Shown here: positions 21,694 through 33,289 of the stretch, piece after piece
How the letters are laid out: each line of letters starts with the position of its first letter
How positions within the stretch are numbered: position 1 is the first letter of the stretch
From: Mycoavidus cysteinexigens
GTDB taxonomy: Bacteria > Pseudomonadota > Gammaproteobacteria > Burkholderiales > Burkholderiaceae
Assembly: GCF_003966915.1 (NCBI RefSeq)
Contig: NZ_AP018150.1
Coordinates: 2,418,001-2,482,000 of the forward strand
Direction of reading: 5' to 3'
DNA length: 64,000 nucleotides
The notes under the pieces: model-generated
The model's database searches: none
Told to the model about the DNA's origin: nothing
What the model saw: the letters and a program-made list of their open reading frames with translations, nothing else
Translations under genes and position numbers: made by a program

Positions 21694-22086
21694 TTAACGC
21701 TTCGAGAATTGCTTCCTGCGGCGAGCTTTATGAAAGCCAACCTTCTTACGTTCAACTTCTCGGGCGTCACGAGTCACAAAGCCAGCTTTCGACAAAGCAG
21801 GCTTCAGTGTCAAATCATAATCGATTAAGGCGCGCGTCACGCCATGACGCACCGCTCCCGCTTGTCCAGTCTCGCCACCACCAGTTACGTTGACTTTAAT
21901 ATCAAACGTTTGGCCATGTTGCGTTAGCTCAAGCGGCTGACGCACAATCATCAGCGATGTTTCACGCGAGAAGTAGTCAGCAATTGGTTTGTCATTAACA
22001 ATGATATTGCCGCTACCCTGCTTGATAAAAACGCGCGCAACCGCACTTTTGCGGCGGCCTGTGCCATAGTTCCAGTTTCCAATCAT
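21694..22086 (-). CDS. rpsI: 30S ribosomal protein S9
   Basis: 130 residues, normal length. The N-terminus has [37 protein letters not shown] is the family signature, and the basic tail [17 protein letters not shown] reaches the ribosomal P site. It follows rplM by 11 bases in the universal L13-S9 operon. Confidence 0.99.
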   Translation of the reverse strand: MIGNWNYGTGRRKSAVARVFIKQGSGNIIVNDKPIADYFSRETSLMIVRQPLELTQHGQTFDIKVNVTGGGETGQAGAVRHGVTRALIDYDLTLKPALSKAGFVTRDAREVERKKVGFHKARRRKQFSKR

Positions 22087-22097
22087 AACGGGTCTCT

Positions 22098-22526
22098 TTA
22101 GATTTCTAGGGCTTGCGGCTGCTGTGCCGTATGCGGGTGGGAATCGTTTGCATAGATCTTAAGCTTCTTGATCATTGCATACCCTAGCGGGCCTTTAGGC
22201 AGCATGCCTTTAACGGCCTTTTCTAGCGCGCGCCCTGGGAAACGCTCTTGCATTTTACTGAAAGTCGTTTCATAAATACCACCCGGATAACCCGAGTGAC
22301 GGAAATACTTTCTGTCAGTGGCTTTATTGCCAGTAACTCTCAACTGAGCAGCGTTGACGACAACGATAAAATCGCCGGTATCGACGTGGGGGGTGAACTC
22401 GGGTTTGTGCTTACCGCGCAAACGGCGCGCCACTTCACTGGCGACACGTCCGAGAACCTTATCCTTCACGTCAACCACATACCATTTGTGCGTAACCTCA
22501 GCAGGTTTAGCAGAAAATGTTTTCAT
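22098..22526 (-). CDS. rplM: 50S ribosomal protein L13
   Basis: 142 residues from ATG 22526 ([11 protein letters not shown]), the family start; the open frame runs seven codons further upstream. The signature [20 protein letters not shown] and the C-terminal [16 protein letters not shown] are clear. It is the first gene of the L13-S9 operon, with a candidate promoter and leader hairpin just upstream. Confidence 0.98.
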   Translation of the reverse strand: MKTFSAKPAEVTHKWYVVDVKDKVLGRVASEVARRLRGKHKPEFTPHVDTGDFIVVVNAAQLRVTGNKATDRKYFRHSGYPGGIYETTFSKMQERFPGRALEKAVKGMLPKGPLGYAMIKKLKIYANDSHPHTAQQPQALEI

Positions 22527-22592
22527 GATTGATCCAAAATAAACCACCCCTTATTTTTCCTGCTTGTGTTTTATTCGCAGGCTCTCCCTATT

Positions 22593-22631
22593 GTTTTCCG
22601 CGGAGGCGTAAACGGAAAACCCAAGATTATA
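22593..22631 (-). promoter_or_regulatory. rplM promoter -10 and 5' leader hairpin
   Basis: On the minus strand a perfect TATAAT (22626-22631) predicts transcription starting near 22619. That is the first arm of an 8-bp inverted repeat, GTTTTCCG (22613-22620 on the minus strand) with CGGAAAAC (22593-22600). The mRNA would begin with a hairpin and carry a leader of about 93 bases before rplM. A role in L13 autoregulation or mRNA stability is possible but not shown. The -35 region is a T-run and weak. Confidence 0.5.
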
Positions 22632-22715
22632 AAGGATTTTTGCATTTAAAAAAATCTCCCGAAAAAGAGAGTAGGCGCCGCGCTGTTCTTAGGTTACTTT
22701 TTTCAAGCGCATCTA

Positions 22716-24860
22716 TCATACTTCTAAATAATTTTCTCGGCCTGCTAGCCAACGCGTCAAGTGTTGCGCCACAATCTCTGGATGCTTGCTCAGTAAATAA
22801 TCAGCCGCGCGTTGGGCGGGCTCAATCAGCCAAGCATCTTGTTGCAAATCGGCAAAACGTAGCATTGCAGCGCCAGACTGGCGCGCTCCAAGAAACTCAC
22901 CAGGACCACGAATTTCAAGGTCGCTCCGCGCAATTTCAAAACCGTCATTGGTAGCGCGCAATGTATTTAAGCGCGCCCGCGCCGCGTATGACAAGGGCCC
23001 AGCATATAACAAGACACAGGCGGAAGCCGCGCTGCCCCGTCCAATACGGCCGCGCAATTGATGTAATTGCGACAAACCAAAACGTTCCGCATGTTCAATC
23101 ACCATCAGCGACGCATTGGGTATATCAACTCCTACTTCGATCACCGTAGTGGCCACTAATAATTGAATCTCATGGCGCGTGAACGCAGCCATAACCTCAG
23201 CTTTATCTGCTGATTTAAGCCGGCCATGAACTAGACCGATCTGTAATTCAGGCAACACCGCAGATAACTTAGCGAAGGTATCCTCCGCCGTTTGCAATTG
23301 CAACGTCTCGCTTTCTTCTATTAATGGGCACACCCAATATATTTGCCGGCCAGCTAGCGCAACTTGCCGCACCCGTTCAATCACTTCATCACGACGCGCC
23401 TGTGACACCAACTTCGTCAACACTGGCGTACGGCCGGGCGGTAGCTCATCCAGCGTGGAAACATCGAGATCCGCATAATAGCTCATCGCCAGCGTACGCG
23501 GGATAGGGGTCGCGCTCATCATTAACTGATGCGGCTGCCAGTTTGCCTGATCGGTCGCGCCCTGGGCCTTGGCCCGCAACGCCAGGCGCTGCGCCACGCC
23601 AAAACGATGCTGCTCATCAATAATGACAAGTCCAAGGCGAGCAAATTCGACTTTATCTTGAATAATAGCGTGCGTACCAACGATCAACTGCGCCTGCCCA
23701 GTCACCGTTGCCGCCAAGGCGGCGCGCTTTACTTTGGCCTTGAGGCTTGCGGTAAGCCAGACGACATTTATGCCAAGCGGCGCAAACCAACCTTGCAACT
23801 TACGCACATGCTGCTCGGCAAGCAGCTCGGTAGGCACCATCAGCGCAACTTGGTAACCCGCATCGATAGCCTGCGCCGCAGCAAGCGCAGCCAGGACCGT
23901 TTTACCGCTTCCCACATCGCCTTGCAAAAGCCGCTGCATTGGGTGAGGCAGCGCTAAGTCCGCGCTAATTTCTTTTTGTACCCGCTGTTGCGCTGCCGTT
24001 AACGCGAACGGCAGCGCAGATAATAAACCCTCAAGCAACGTGTGCGCCGCGCTCTGCGCACAACCTATAAGCGCTGGTGCTAAACGAGTACGCCGTTGTA
24101 GATGCGACTGCTTTAATGACAACTGCTGCGCCAGGAGCTCTTCAAATTTGATGCGAAGCCATGCAGGATGCGTGCGCTCAAGCAGTGCATCGGCCTCCAC
24201 CCCAAGCGGTGGATGATGCAGCGTGCGCACCGCAGCCGCAAGCGGCGGCAATTGCAGTGGCGCAATGATCTCGGCATTCAGGGCATCCGGCAACAATTCC
24301 GGCAGCGGAGTCGAAGTCAGTGCATTGTCGATCGCACGACGCAAGTACGCTTGACTCAAGCCTGCGCAAGTTGAATAGATAGGCGTCAGCGCCTGGGGCA
24401 AGGGCTCACCTTGGGCGACCAGCCGATACGCCGGATGCACTATTTCCATGCCAAAAAATCCATCCCGTACTTCGCCACGCGCGCGGAGACGCACACCCAC
24501 TGCAAGTTGCTTGACTTGCGAACCGTAAAAATTCAAAAAGCGCAGCACCAGCGTATCGCCTTTTTCATCGGTGAGCGTAATGCATAATTGGCGTCGCCCC
24601 CGATAGGTGACTTCATGATGTGTAATCACGCCCTCAACCTGAGACGTTACGCCAGCCAGCAGATCGCAAATTGCCGTGACGGTGGTTTCGTCTTCATAGC
24701 GTAGCGGCAAATGCAAGACCAGATCCAGCTTGCGCGTCAATCCGAGCTTAGCCAGCTTATCTGCTTGCCGCCCAGAATTTGGCTTAGGCTGATCAGCCGG
24801 CGTTACCGCGGGCGGAATTTCAGTCAGGGGTTCAGATAATAAAATTTTAGATGCCGGCAT
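22716..24860 (-). CDS. recG: ATP-dependent DNA helicase RecG
   Basis: Branch-migration helicase that regresses stalled replication forks, 714 residues. An N-terminal wedge/OB domain (DLVLHLPLRYEDET, then VEGVITHHEVTYRGRRQL) precedes the two RecA-like lobes. Walker A is GDVGSGKTV, motif II is DEQHRFG, and the C-terminal lobe has QLHQLRGRIGRG plus the TRG-region residues. It diverges from queA, and the 91-base gap should hold both promoters. Confidence 0.97.
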   Translation of the reverse strand: MPASKILLSEPLTEIPPAVTPADQPKPNSGRQADKLAKLGLTRKLDLVLHLPLRYEDETTVTAICDLLAGVTSQVEGVITHHEVTYRGRRQLCITLTDEKGDTLVLRFLNFYGSQVKQLAVGVRLRARGEVRDGFFGMEIVHPAYRLVAQGEPLPQALTPIYSTCAGLSQAYLRRAIDNALTSTPLPELLPDALNAEIIAPLQLPPLAAAVRTLHHPPLGVEADALLERTHPAWLRIKFEELLAQQLSLKQSHLQRRTRLAPALIGCAQSAAHTLLEGLLSALPFALTAAQQRVQKEISADLALPHPMQRLLQGDVGSGKTVLAALAAAQAIDAGYQVALMVPTELLAEQHVRKLQGWFAPLGINVVWLTASLKAKVKRAALAATVTGQAQLIVGTHAIIQDKVEFARLGLVIIDEQHRFGVAQRLALRAKAQGATDQANWQPHQLMMSATPIPRTLAMSYYADLDVSTLDELPPGRTPVLTKLVSQARRDEVIERVRQVALAGRQIYWVCPLIEESETLQLQTAEDTFAKLSAVLPELQIGLVHGRLKSADKAEVMAAFTRHEIQLLVATTVIEVGVDIPNASLMVIEHAERFGLSQLHQLRGRIGRGSAASACVLLYAGPLSYAARARLNTLRATNDGFEIARSDLEIRGPGEFLGARQSGAAMLRFADLQQDAWLIEPAQRAADYLLSKHPEIVAQHLTRWLAGRENYLEV

Positions 24861-24951
24861 CGCAGCCTTTCTATAGAGCTTTAACCAGATACAAGTACAA
24901 TATTGGGTTTTACGCGTTATTTACGCTGGCCTTTAGCTATAGGCCCCTTGC

Positions 24952-27149
<2,198 letters not shown>

Positions 27150-27259
27150 GCCATGCCGTTATACGCGGATACGCAACTTCATATTGCAAATATATATAAA
27201 ATACCTACTCGGTGGTAGAATGCCCAACCGTTTTGACTACCCACTAATGGAGATTTAGC

Positions 27260-27589
27260 ATGTTTATTACCCATGCTCTTGCGCAAGGCGCTGGTGCTGC
27301 TGCTAGTGCTCAACCTAACTGGATGAGCTTTTTACCCCTACTCGGGATGTTCGCGGTCCTGTATTTCATTATGATCCGCCCACAAATGAAGCGGCAAAAA
27401 GAACACCGCAGCTTACTCGCCGCTATGGCAAAAGGTGATGAAGTCGTCACCAATGGCGGGATTGTCGGTAAAGTGACTAAAGTCAACGAGGCTTATATCA
27501 GCGTTGAAATTGCTGATGGCGTTGAAATGACCGTGCAAAAAAATGCTGTAACTGCGACCTTGCCTAAAGGCACCATCAAGGCGCTATAA
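27260..27589 (+). CDS. yajC: Sec translocase accessory subunit YajC
   Basis: 109-residue inner-membrane protein that associates with SecDF. One transmembrane helix (SFLPLLGMFAVLYFIMIRPQ) is followed by the family core KGDEVVTNGGIVGKVTKV. GGAG lies seven bases before ATG 27260. It is first in yajC-secD-secF. Confidence 0.96.
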   Translation: MFITHALAQGAGAAASAQPNWMSFLPLLGMFAVLYFIMIRPQMKRQKEHRSLLAAMAKGDEVVTNGGIVGKVTKVNEAYISVEIADGVEMTVQKNAVTATLPKGTIKAL

Positions 27590-27606
27590 AAACCCTCTCT
27601 GCGAAA

Positions 27607-27652
27607 GGCTGTCACAAACCGCGCGCGAATATGCGGTCGTTTTGTGACAACC
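27607..27652. other. imperfect hairpin between yajC and secD
   Basis: GTCACAAA (27611-27618) pairs with TTTGTGAC (27641-27648). CCGC (27619-27622) with GCGG (27633-27636) forms an inner stem and GG/CC an outer clamp. No T-run follows, so it is unlikely to be a full terminator. It may be an mRNA processing or stability element within the sec operon. Confidence 0.55.
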
Positions 27653-27722
27653 CTGCAAGTAAAAGCAGCGCTAGGCATATGGCTGCGTATTTTGTTTTTC
27701 TCTGTTTTCACTACGCCCGCCA

Positions 27723-29606
27723 ATGAACCGCTATCCTCTGTGGAAATATATCGTGATGTTGATGGCGCTCGCCATCGGCCTGTTATATACATTGCCTAAC
27801 TTTTTTGGCGAAACGCCCGCAGTGCAGATTTCGAGCGGCCGGGCCACCGTGAAAATCGATCAAGCTATATTAAAAAAAGTAGAAGACACGCTAGCCTTAA
27901 ACCAAATTACAGCGCTTAGCGCTATTTTTGATAACAACGTAAATAACGCTAGCATACGCGTACGGTTTGCCGATACAGATACTCAGTTGCGGGCCAAGGA
28001 TTTACTTGCCAAAGCACTCAATCAGACCCCCGCCAATCCTGCTTATATCGTTGCTTTAAACCTGCAAAGCGCCTCGCCTAAATGGCTGACTGCGCTGCAT
28101 GCGCTACCCATGTACCTTGGTTTAGATTTGCGTGGCGGCGTGCATTTCCTATTACAGGTCGATATGGCCGGCGCGCTGGCTAAAAAACTTGATACCAGCG
28201 CAACCGATATTCGCACACTGCTCCGTGAGCGCGCGATTCGTAGCGGCGGAGTCAGTCGCGTTGCCCACACGATACGCATCAATTTTATCGCTGAGGAGCC
28301 AGCCAAAGCTACACGCGCCTTACTCCTAGACAAATTCAATGAATTGCAGTGGAGCGTGCAAACCACCGCCGACGGCTATCAAGTGATTGGCGCGTTTACT
28401 CCAGACGCACTGCGCATCACGCAAGAAAATGCGCTCAAGCAAAATATCGCAACGCTACATAATCGCGTCAATGAACTCGGAGTGGCTGAACCCGTGATTC
28501 AACAACAAGGCGTAGATCGCATCATTGTAGAGTTGCCTGGCGTACAAGACACCGCTAAAGCTAAAGATATTATTGGCCGCACAGCAACCCTTGAGGCGCG
28601 CCTAGTCGATGCAAATGCACCGCGCTATCCTAATGCAAACGACCCCGTCCCGGCTGGCGATGAACTTTTCACTGAGGGCAATAGCGCCCCTGTACTCCTC
28701 AAAAAACAGATTATCTTTACCGGTGACCGTATCGCCGATGCCGCAGCAGGCTTTGATGAACACCAGCAAGCAGTTGTCAAAATCCGCTTAGATGCCGCGG
28801 GTGGCCGTGTGCTGCGCAGCGTTTCGCGCGACAATATCGGCAAGCCCATGGCGATTGTGCTGTTTGAAAAAGGCAAAGGCGAAGTCCTGACCGTCGCCAC
28901 GATCCAATCCGAACTGGGCGAGAGTTTTCAAATCACGGGCTCCGCCTCTACTGCCGCCGCCAATGATCTTGCCTTGCTCTTACGCGCAGGCTCACTGGCC
29001 GCGCCCATGGAAATCATTGAAGAACGCACGATTGGACCCAGCTTAGGCGCCGACAACATTAAAAAAGGCTTTGACTCAGTGTTATACGGCTTTGCCGCAA
29101 TCGCTCTTTTTATGTTGGCGTACTACATGCTATTTGGCCTGATTTCAGTCTTGGCCCTATCGCTTAATTTGCTGCTATTGATTGCTGTTCTTTCAATGTT
29201 GCAAGCCACGCTGACTTTGCCCGGCATCGCTGCGATTGCACTCACTCTTGGCATGGCCATCGACGCTAACGTATTAATCAACGAGCGCATCCGTGAAGAG
29301 CTGCGCCATGGTGCGCCGCCGCAAACCGCAATTTCATCCGGCTTCCAACATGCGTGGGCCACCATTTTAGATTCAAACGTAACCACCTTAATTGCGGGCC
29401 TTGCCTTGCTTGCATTTGGTTCAGGGCCAATCCGCGGCTTTGCGGTTGTGCATTGCATTGGCATTTTGACTTCAATGTTCTCGGCGGTCTTCTTTGCCCG
29501 TGGTGTAGTCAACCTATGGTACGGCGGACGGCGCAAGCTGAAGTCTTTGTCAATTGGCCAAATATGGCGTCCGGCAACGCCGGACAGTCAAAATATGTCA
29601 CGCTGA
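27723..29606 (+). CDS. secD: protein translocase subunit SecD
   Basis: Proton-driven Sec accessory protein, 627 residues. The N-terminus NRYPLWKYIVMLMALAIGL is the first membrane helix. GLDLRGGVHFLLQVD starts the large periplasmic region. The C-terminal RND-type membrane domain has GAIALTLGMAIDANVLINER-like residues (LGMAIDANVLINERIREEL). The stop lies 13 bases before the secF ATG. Confidence 0.97.
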   Translation: MNRYPLWKYIVMLMALAIGLLYTLPNFFGETPAVQISSGRATVKIDQAILKKVEDTLALNQITALSAIFDNNVNNASIRVRFADTDTQLRAKDLLAKALNQTPANPAYIVALNLQSASPKWLTALHALPMYLGLDLRGGVHFLLQVDMAGALAKKLDTSATDIRTLLRERAIRSGGVSRVAHTIRINFIAEEPAKATRALLLDKFNELQWSVQTTADGYQVIGAFTPDALRITQENALKQNIATLHNRVNELGVAEPVIQQQGVDRIIVELPGVQDTAKAKDIIGRTATLEARLVDANAPRYPNANDPVPAGDELFTEGNSAPVLLKKQIIFTGDRIADAAAGFDEHQQAVVKIRLDAAGGRVLRSVSRDNIGKPMAIVLFEKGKGEVLTVATIQSELGESFQITGSASTAAANDLALLLRAGSLAAPMEIIEERTIGPSLGADNIKKGFDSVLYGFAAIALFMLAYYMLFGLISVLALSLNLLLLIAVLSMLQATLTLPGIAAIALTLGMAIDANVLINERIREELRHGAPPQTAISSGFQHAWATILDSNVTTLIAGLALLAFGSGPIRGFAVVHCIGILTSMFSAVFFARGVVNLWYGGRRKLKSLSIGQIWRPATPDSQNMSR

Positions 29607-29619
29607 TCTGGAGCACAGA

Positions 29620-30570
29620 ATGGAGTTTTTCCGTATTCACAAAGACATCCCATTTATGCAGCGAGCGTTGATTTTCAATGCAATTTCATTGTTGACCTTC
29701 GTTGCTGCGGTATTCTTTTTGCTCACTCGCGGACTGCATTTATCCGTTGAGTTTACGGGGGGAACGGTGCTTGAAGTCAATTACCCCCAGCAAGCTCAGC
29801 TTGAGCCGCTGCGCGCCACACTGGGCAAGCTCGGCTATAGCGATGCGCAAGTGCAAACTTTTGGCACCTCACGCGACGTATTGATCCGGCTGCCATTAAA
29901 AGCCGGAATGTCATCTGCGCAGCAAAGCGAGTACGTAATAAACGCGGTCAACGCGGATACCCCGCAAGCCCGCCTGCAACGAGTTGAATTTGTCGGCCCG
30001 CAAATCGGTAAAGAACTAGCTGTGCATGGACTGCTTGCCTTACTCTGTGTTGTACTCGGAATTAGTATTTACCTATCATTTCGCTTTGAGTGGAAATATG
30101 CCATCGCCGGCATCGTCGCGAATTTACATGATGTAATCATTATTCTCGGCTTCTTTGCATTTTTTCAGTGGGAATTTTCACTCTCAGTCCTGGCGGCAGT
30201 GCTCGCGGTGCTGGGCTATTCAGTGAATGAATCGGTGGTGATTTTCGACCGAATCCGGGAAACTTTTCGTAAAGCCCGCAAGTTGACGGTCATCGAGGTG
30301 ATTAACCACGCGATTACTAGCACTATCTCGCGCACGATTATTACGCATGGCAGCACCCAGATGATGGTGTTAGCGATGTTATTATTTGGCGGACCGACGC
30401 TACATTTTTTCTCGTTAGCGCTCACCATCGGAATTCTGTTCGGCATTTATTCATCCGTTTTTGTTGCAGCAGCGATTGCCATGTGGCTTGGAGTCAAGCG
30501 CGAGGATTTGATTAAACCGCTTAAGCCGAAATATGATCGTAATGATCCGAATGCTGGGGCGCAGGTTTAG
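29620..30570 (+). CDS. secF: protein translocase subunit SecF
   Basis: Partner of SecD, 316 residues, six transmembrane helices. The start MEFFRIHKDIPFM matches family N-termini and has GGAG about seven bases upstream. Core motifs: LSVEFTGGTVLEV, VGPQIGKELAVHG, GYSVNESVVIFDRIRE and RTIITHGSTQM. A second, partial and diverged copy of its middle lies at 36685-37017 in this window. Confidence 0.97.
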   Translation: MEFFRIHKDIPFMQRALIFNAISLLTFVAAVFFLLTRGLHLSVEFTGGTVLEVNYPQQAQLEPLRATLGKLGYSDAQVQTFGTSRDVLIRLPLKAGMSSAQQSEYVINAVNADTPQARLQRVEFVGPQIGKELAVHGLLALLCVVLGISIYLSFRFEWKYAIAGIVANLHDVIIILGFFAFFQWEFSLSVLAAVLAVLGYSVNESVVIFDRIRETFRKARKLTVIEVINHAITSTISRTIITHGSTQMMVLAMLLFGGPTLHFFSLALTIGILFGIYSSVFVAAAIAMWLGVKREDLIKPLKPKYDRNDPNAGAQV

Positions 30571-30604
30571 GGTTTGTCTGGATTAAAGTAGCTTTGCCTA
30601 TGCA

Positions 30605-30645
30605 CAGAGAAAAATCTAAGCTCGCGCAACTTAGATAACTCTCTG
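30605..30645. other. two-step hairpin after secF
   Basis: CAGAGA (30605-30610) pairs with TCTCTG (30640-30645), and ATCTAAG (30614-30620) with CTTAGAT (30630-30636), around a 3+3 internal loop. It lies 35 bases after the secF stop. With no T-run it may be a Rho-assisted end or a 3' stabilising structure for the sec operon. Confidence 0.5.
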
Positions 30646-30771
30646 CTCTGATAGAGTTACGATTTTGCATTTTGGCGTTGCTCAAAAGAGCTCTTAAGAA
30701 TTGAAGTTGGCAAACCAAAAATATTCTAGGGATGTTAAAACCTTAAATTTTTCTAACTTGACGCCATTCAA

Positions 30772-31671
30772 ATGCAAAGCCGCTTTCTACACTATTTTGT
30801 GACAGTAGTTGATTGTGGAAGCCTGTCATTAGCTGCCCGTCGGCTTGGAGTGGCTCAGCCAGCCTTGAGTCAGCGCATGCATGCTATCGAAAGCGAGCTT
30901 GGAGTTCCCTTATTATTGCGTAGCCCTCAAGGCGTGGAAATGACTGGCGCTGGCAGAGTGCTATATCGACACGCACGTTCGATACTGCTGCAATTAGAGG
31001 AAATGCGCTCAGAAATTCATCGAACCTCTGAAGGTATCACCGGTACAGTAGCGATTGGTTTTACCCCCCCGCTAGCGGCAGTTTTTGAGTTACCGTTTTT
31101 TCTGGAAATGCGAAAACGTTATCCCGAAGTCAAACTGCGCATTTTTCCAAGCGTCAGTGGCTATCTTGATGAACTTTTAATCAACGGGCGACTGGATCTA
31201 GCAATGTTGCCGCGCAATGAAGCGGACTCTAACGCCCTATCAATACCACTTGCTAAAGAACGTTTATGCTTAGTGCGTGGAAAACAAGCCTCACAGCAAA
31301 CAGCTTTAACCACTGAATTCAAATCGTTAGAGAATCTGCCTCTAGTACTGCCAAGCGCAGATCAAGCCTTACGGCGCTTGATAGAAAAAGCTGCAGAACG
31401 CGAAAATATTAAGTTAAATATACTTGCAGACATTGATTCATTATCTGGATTACTCAGTATTGTGAATACAGGCATAGCTAACACTATTTTGTCTTCAACA
31501 GCATTAGTATTACGGCCTGATCTTCCCCTCCACTCATCTACTATTACACCCTATATTGAACGGACAGTGGCAATTTGCCCATCCCGTGCATCGCCCGTTA
31601 CGCCGGCGGCTCACGCAGCAATTGAAGTTCTCACAGAACTTGCCTCTAATTTGTTACCAACATTTTCTTAA
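30772..31671 (+). CDS. LysR-family transcriptional regulator
   Basis: 299 residues, full length for the family. The N-terminal helix-turn-helix lies at about residues 5-60 (LHYFVTVVDCGSLSLAARRL, VAQPALSQRM, IESELGVPLLLRS). The effector-binding domain begins near residue 90 (GTVAIGFTPPL). It is convergent with the adjacent 2-hydroxycarboxylate transporter gene and ends 12 bases from it. It may control the two transporters, but LysR targets are more often divergent, so this is only a suggestion. Confidence 0.92.
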   Translation: MQSRFLHYFVTVVDCGSLSLAARRLGVAQPALSQRMHAIESELGVPLLLRSPQGVEMTGAGRVLYRHARSILLQLEEMRSEIHRTSEGITGTVAIGFTPPLAAVFELPFFLEMRKRYPEVKLRIFPSVSGYLDELLINGRLDLAMLPRNEADSNALSIPLAKERLCLVRGKQASQQTALTTEFKSLENLPLVLPSADQALRRLIEKAAERENIKLNILADIDSLSGLLSIVNTGIANTILSSTALVLRPDLPLHSSTITPYIERTVAICPSRASPVTPAAHAAIEVLTELASNLLPTFS

Positions 31672-31683
31672 AAACCCAATCAC

Positions 31684-33006
31684 CTATATAGACCCGAGTA
31701 AAATAATCGCTACAGTAATGGTGAGCGCACCTCCTAGGCGAGTCGCTATTTGGGCAAATGGCATAAGTTGTAGGCGATTAGAAGAAGTGAGGATCGCCAA
31801 GTCGCCAATCCCTCCCATACCACTATGGCAAGCATTAATAATCGCGCCTTCAATCGGATACAAGCCGACCCAACGCCCGACAAAAAAGCCGACTGTTGTC
31901 AACGTCAGCACGGTTGCAACAATGGTGACAATATTGGCTAAATGGAAAGCAGCTAACAGATCGTTCCAAGGGGTGATAGTGATGCCAATTGCGAAGAGCA
32001 AGGGATAGGTCACCGCGGTTGAGAAGAAGCGATAAACGGTGCGCGCGCCATCTTCTAATTTAGGTGAAACCGCGTAAGTGAGCTTGGCGAGCACAGCAAG
32101 AAAAAGCATGCTAACAGGCGCTGGCAAGCCAATCAATTTATGTGCCAGAATCCCCAAAATATAGAGCGTAATCGAGATCAACCCAGCAGCGGCAATACTT
32201 TCAACCGGAGCCGCGGCGGCGTTGTCGGTTTTTAATAATAAGCCATCATCGTCAGTATGTAAGCGCCCATTGCCCGTTAAATGAGTGTAGTGTTTACCGA
32301 GTTGGTTCAATAAACCTGCGCAGATAATCGCGGTTAAATTGCCGAGCATAACGGCCGGTAAAATTTGGGCGAATAGCTGCTTTTGTGGCAGGTTCATAAT
32401 ATCGGCATAACCGAGCGAGAGAGGAACTGCGCCTTCACCGATACCGCCAGCCATGATAGGAATCACGATATAAAAGAACGTATGATGTGCGCCCAAGCCC
32501 AAGGCCATGCCCGTGAGGGTACCCACAATAGCCGCGGCGACGGAGCCAACCGCGAGAGGAATAAAGATTTTAGCGAAGCCTCTTAAAATCGTCAGGCGGT
32601 GCATGCCGAGGATGCTGCCCACCACCACGGAGGCGATGAATAGGTAAAGTATATTAGTCGTTTGCCAGAAATCATTAATTGAGCTGACTAATTGGTTGGG
32701 CAGAAGTTGGTAATAGACCAGGCAGGAGGGCAGAAAGGTGGTGACAATCACGGGGCCGCCGATTTGGCGCAGTACCGGAATGCGAGCGCCTAGTTCGGCA
32801 CACGTAAAGCCGAACGCGGTGAGTATCGCAATCATGACCGAAATATCGTTGGGAATTTTGTGCCAAGCAAGCAAAGCACCCAAGCAAGCAACGATAATGC
32901 AATATATCGGCAAGGGAACAATACCAATACTTTTATCCATGAGTTGCCACCAAATAGCTTGCCAACGCAAACAGAATGATTTGTCTCGTATTGATGAAGC
33001 ATCCAT
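31684..33006 (-). CDS. 2-hydroxycarboxylate transporter family protein (CitS/CimH/MaeN type), copy 1
   Basis: Inner-membrane symporter for citrate, malate or similar, 440 residues with about 11-12 hydrophobic segments. The two re-entrant-loop signatures of the 2HCT family are visible: AGGIGEGAVPLSLGYA and CHSGMGGIGDLAILTSSNRL. It is a tandem paralogue of the next gene, sharing order and most motifs. Which acid is carried, and whether Na+ or H+ is coupled, cannot be read here. Confidence 0.9.
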   Translation of the reverse strand: MDASSIRDKSFCLRWQAIWWQLMDKSIGIVPLPIYCIIVACLGALLAWHKIPNDISVMIAILTAFGFTCAELGARIPVLRQIGGPVIVTTFLPSCLVYYQLLPNQLVSSINDFWQTTNILYLFIASVVVGSILGMHRLTILRGFAKIFIPLAVGSVAAAIVGTLTGMALGLGAHHTFFYIVIPIMAGGIGEGAVPLSLGYADIMNLPQKQLFAQILPAVMLGNLTAIICAGLLNQLGKHYTHLTGNGRLHTDDDGLLLKTDNAAAAPVESIAAAGLISITLYILGILAHKLIGLPAPVSMLFLAVLAKLTYAVSPKLEDGARTVYRFFSTAVTYPLLFAIGITITPWNDLLAAFHLANIVTIVATVLTLTTVGFFVGRWVGLYPIEGAIINACHSGMGGIGDLAILTSSNRLQLMPFAQIATRLGGALTITVAIILLGSI

Positions 33007-33289
33007 TTAAAAGCCCTCTTTTTTATAGGTATAGATTATTTTTTATGGTTATGCAATTTATTTATATCAAGCACAAATATCCTGTGTATTTGCTTAAAGA
33101 GAGGAACCTTTAACCAGCAAATCCTGAATAGATAAAAATAAATTATTCGCAAAAAAGATATAGTATTTTTCTATTAATTAAATAATTTTCGACAGAAAAA
33201 TTTATAGGCACCGAGATTGTTATGTCTCAATTACTGAGAATATTTAGAAACGTGCCTTAATCGTAAAACACAAAAATGCCGCAGGTACT

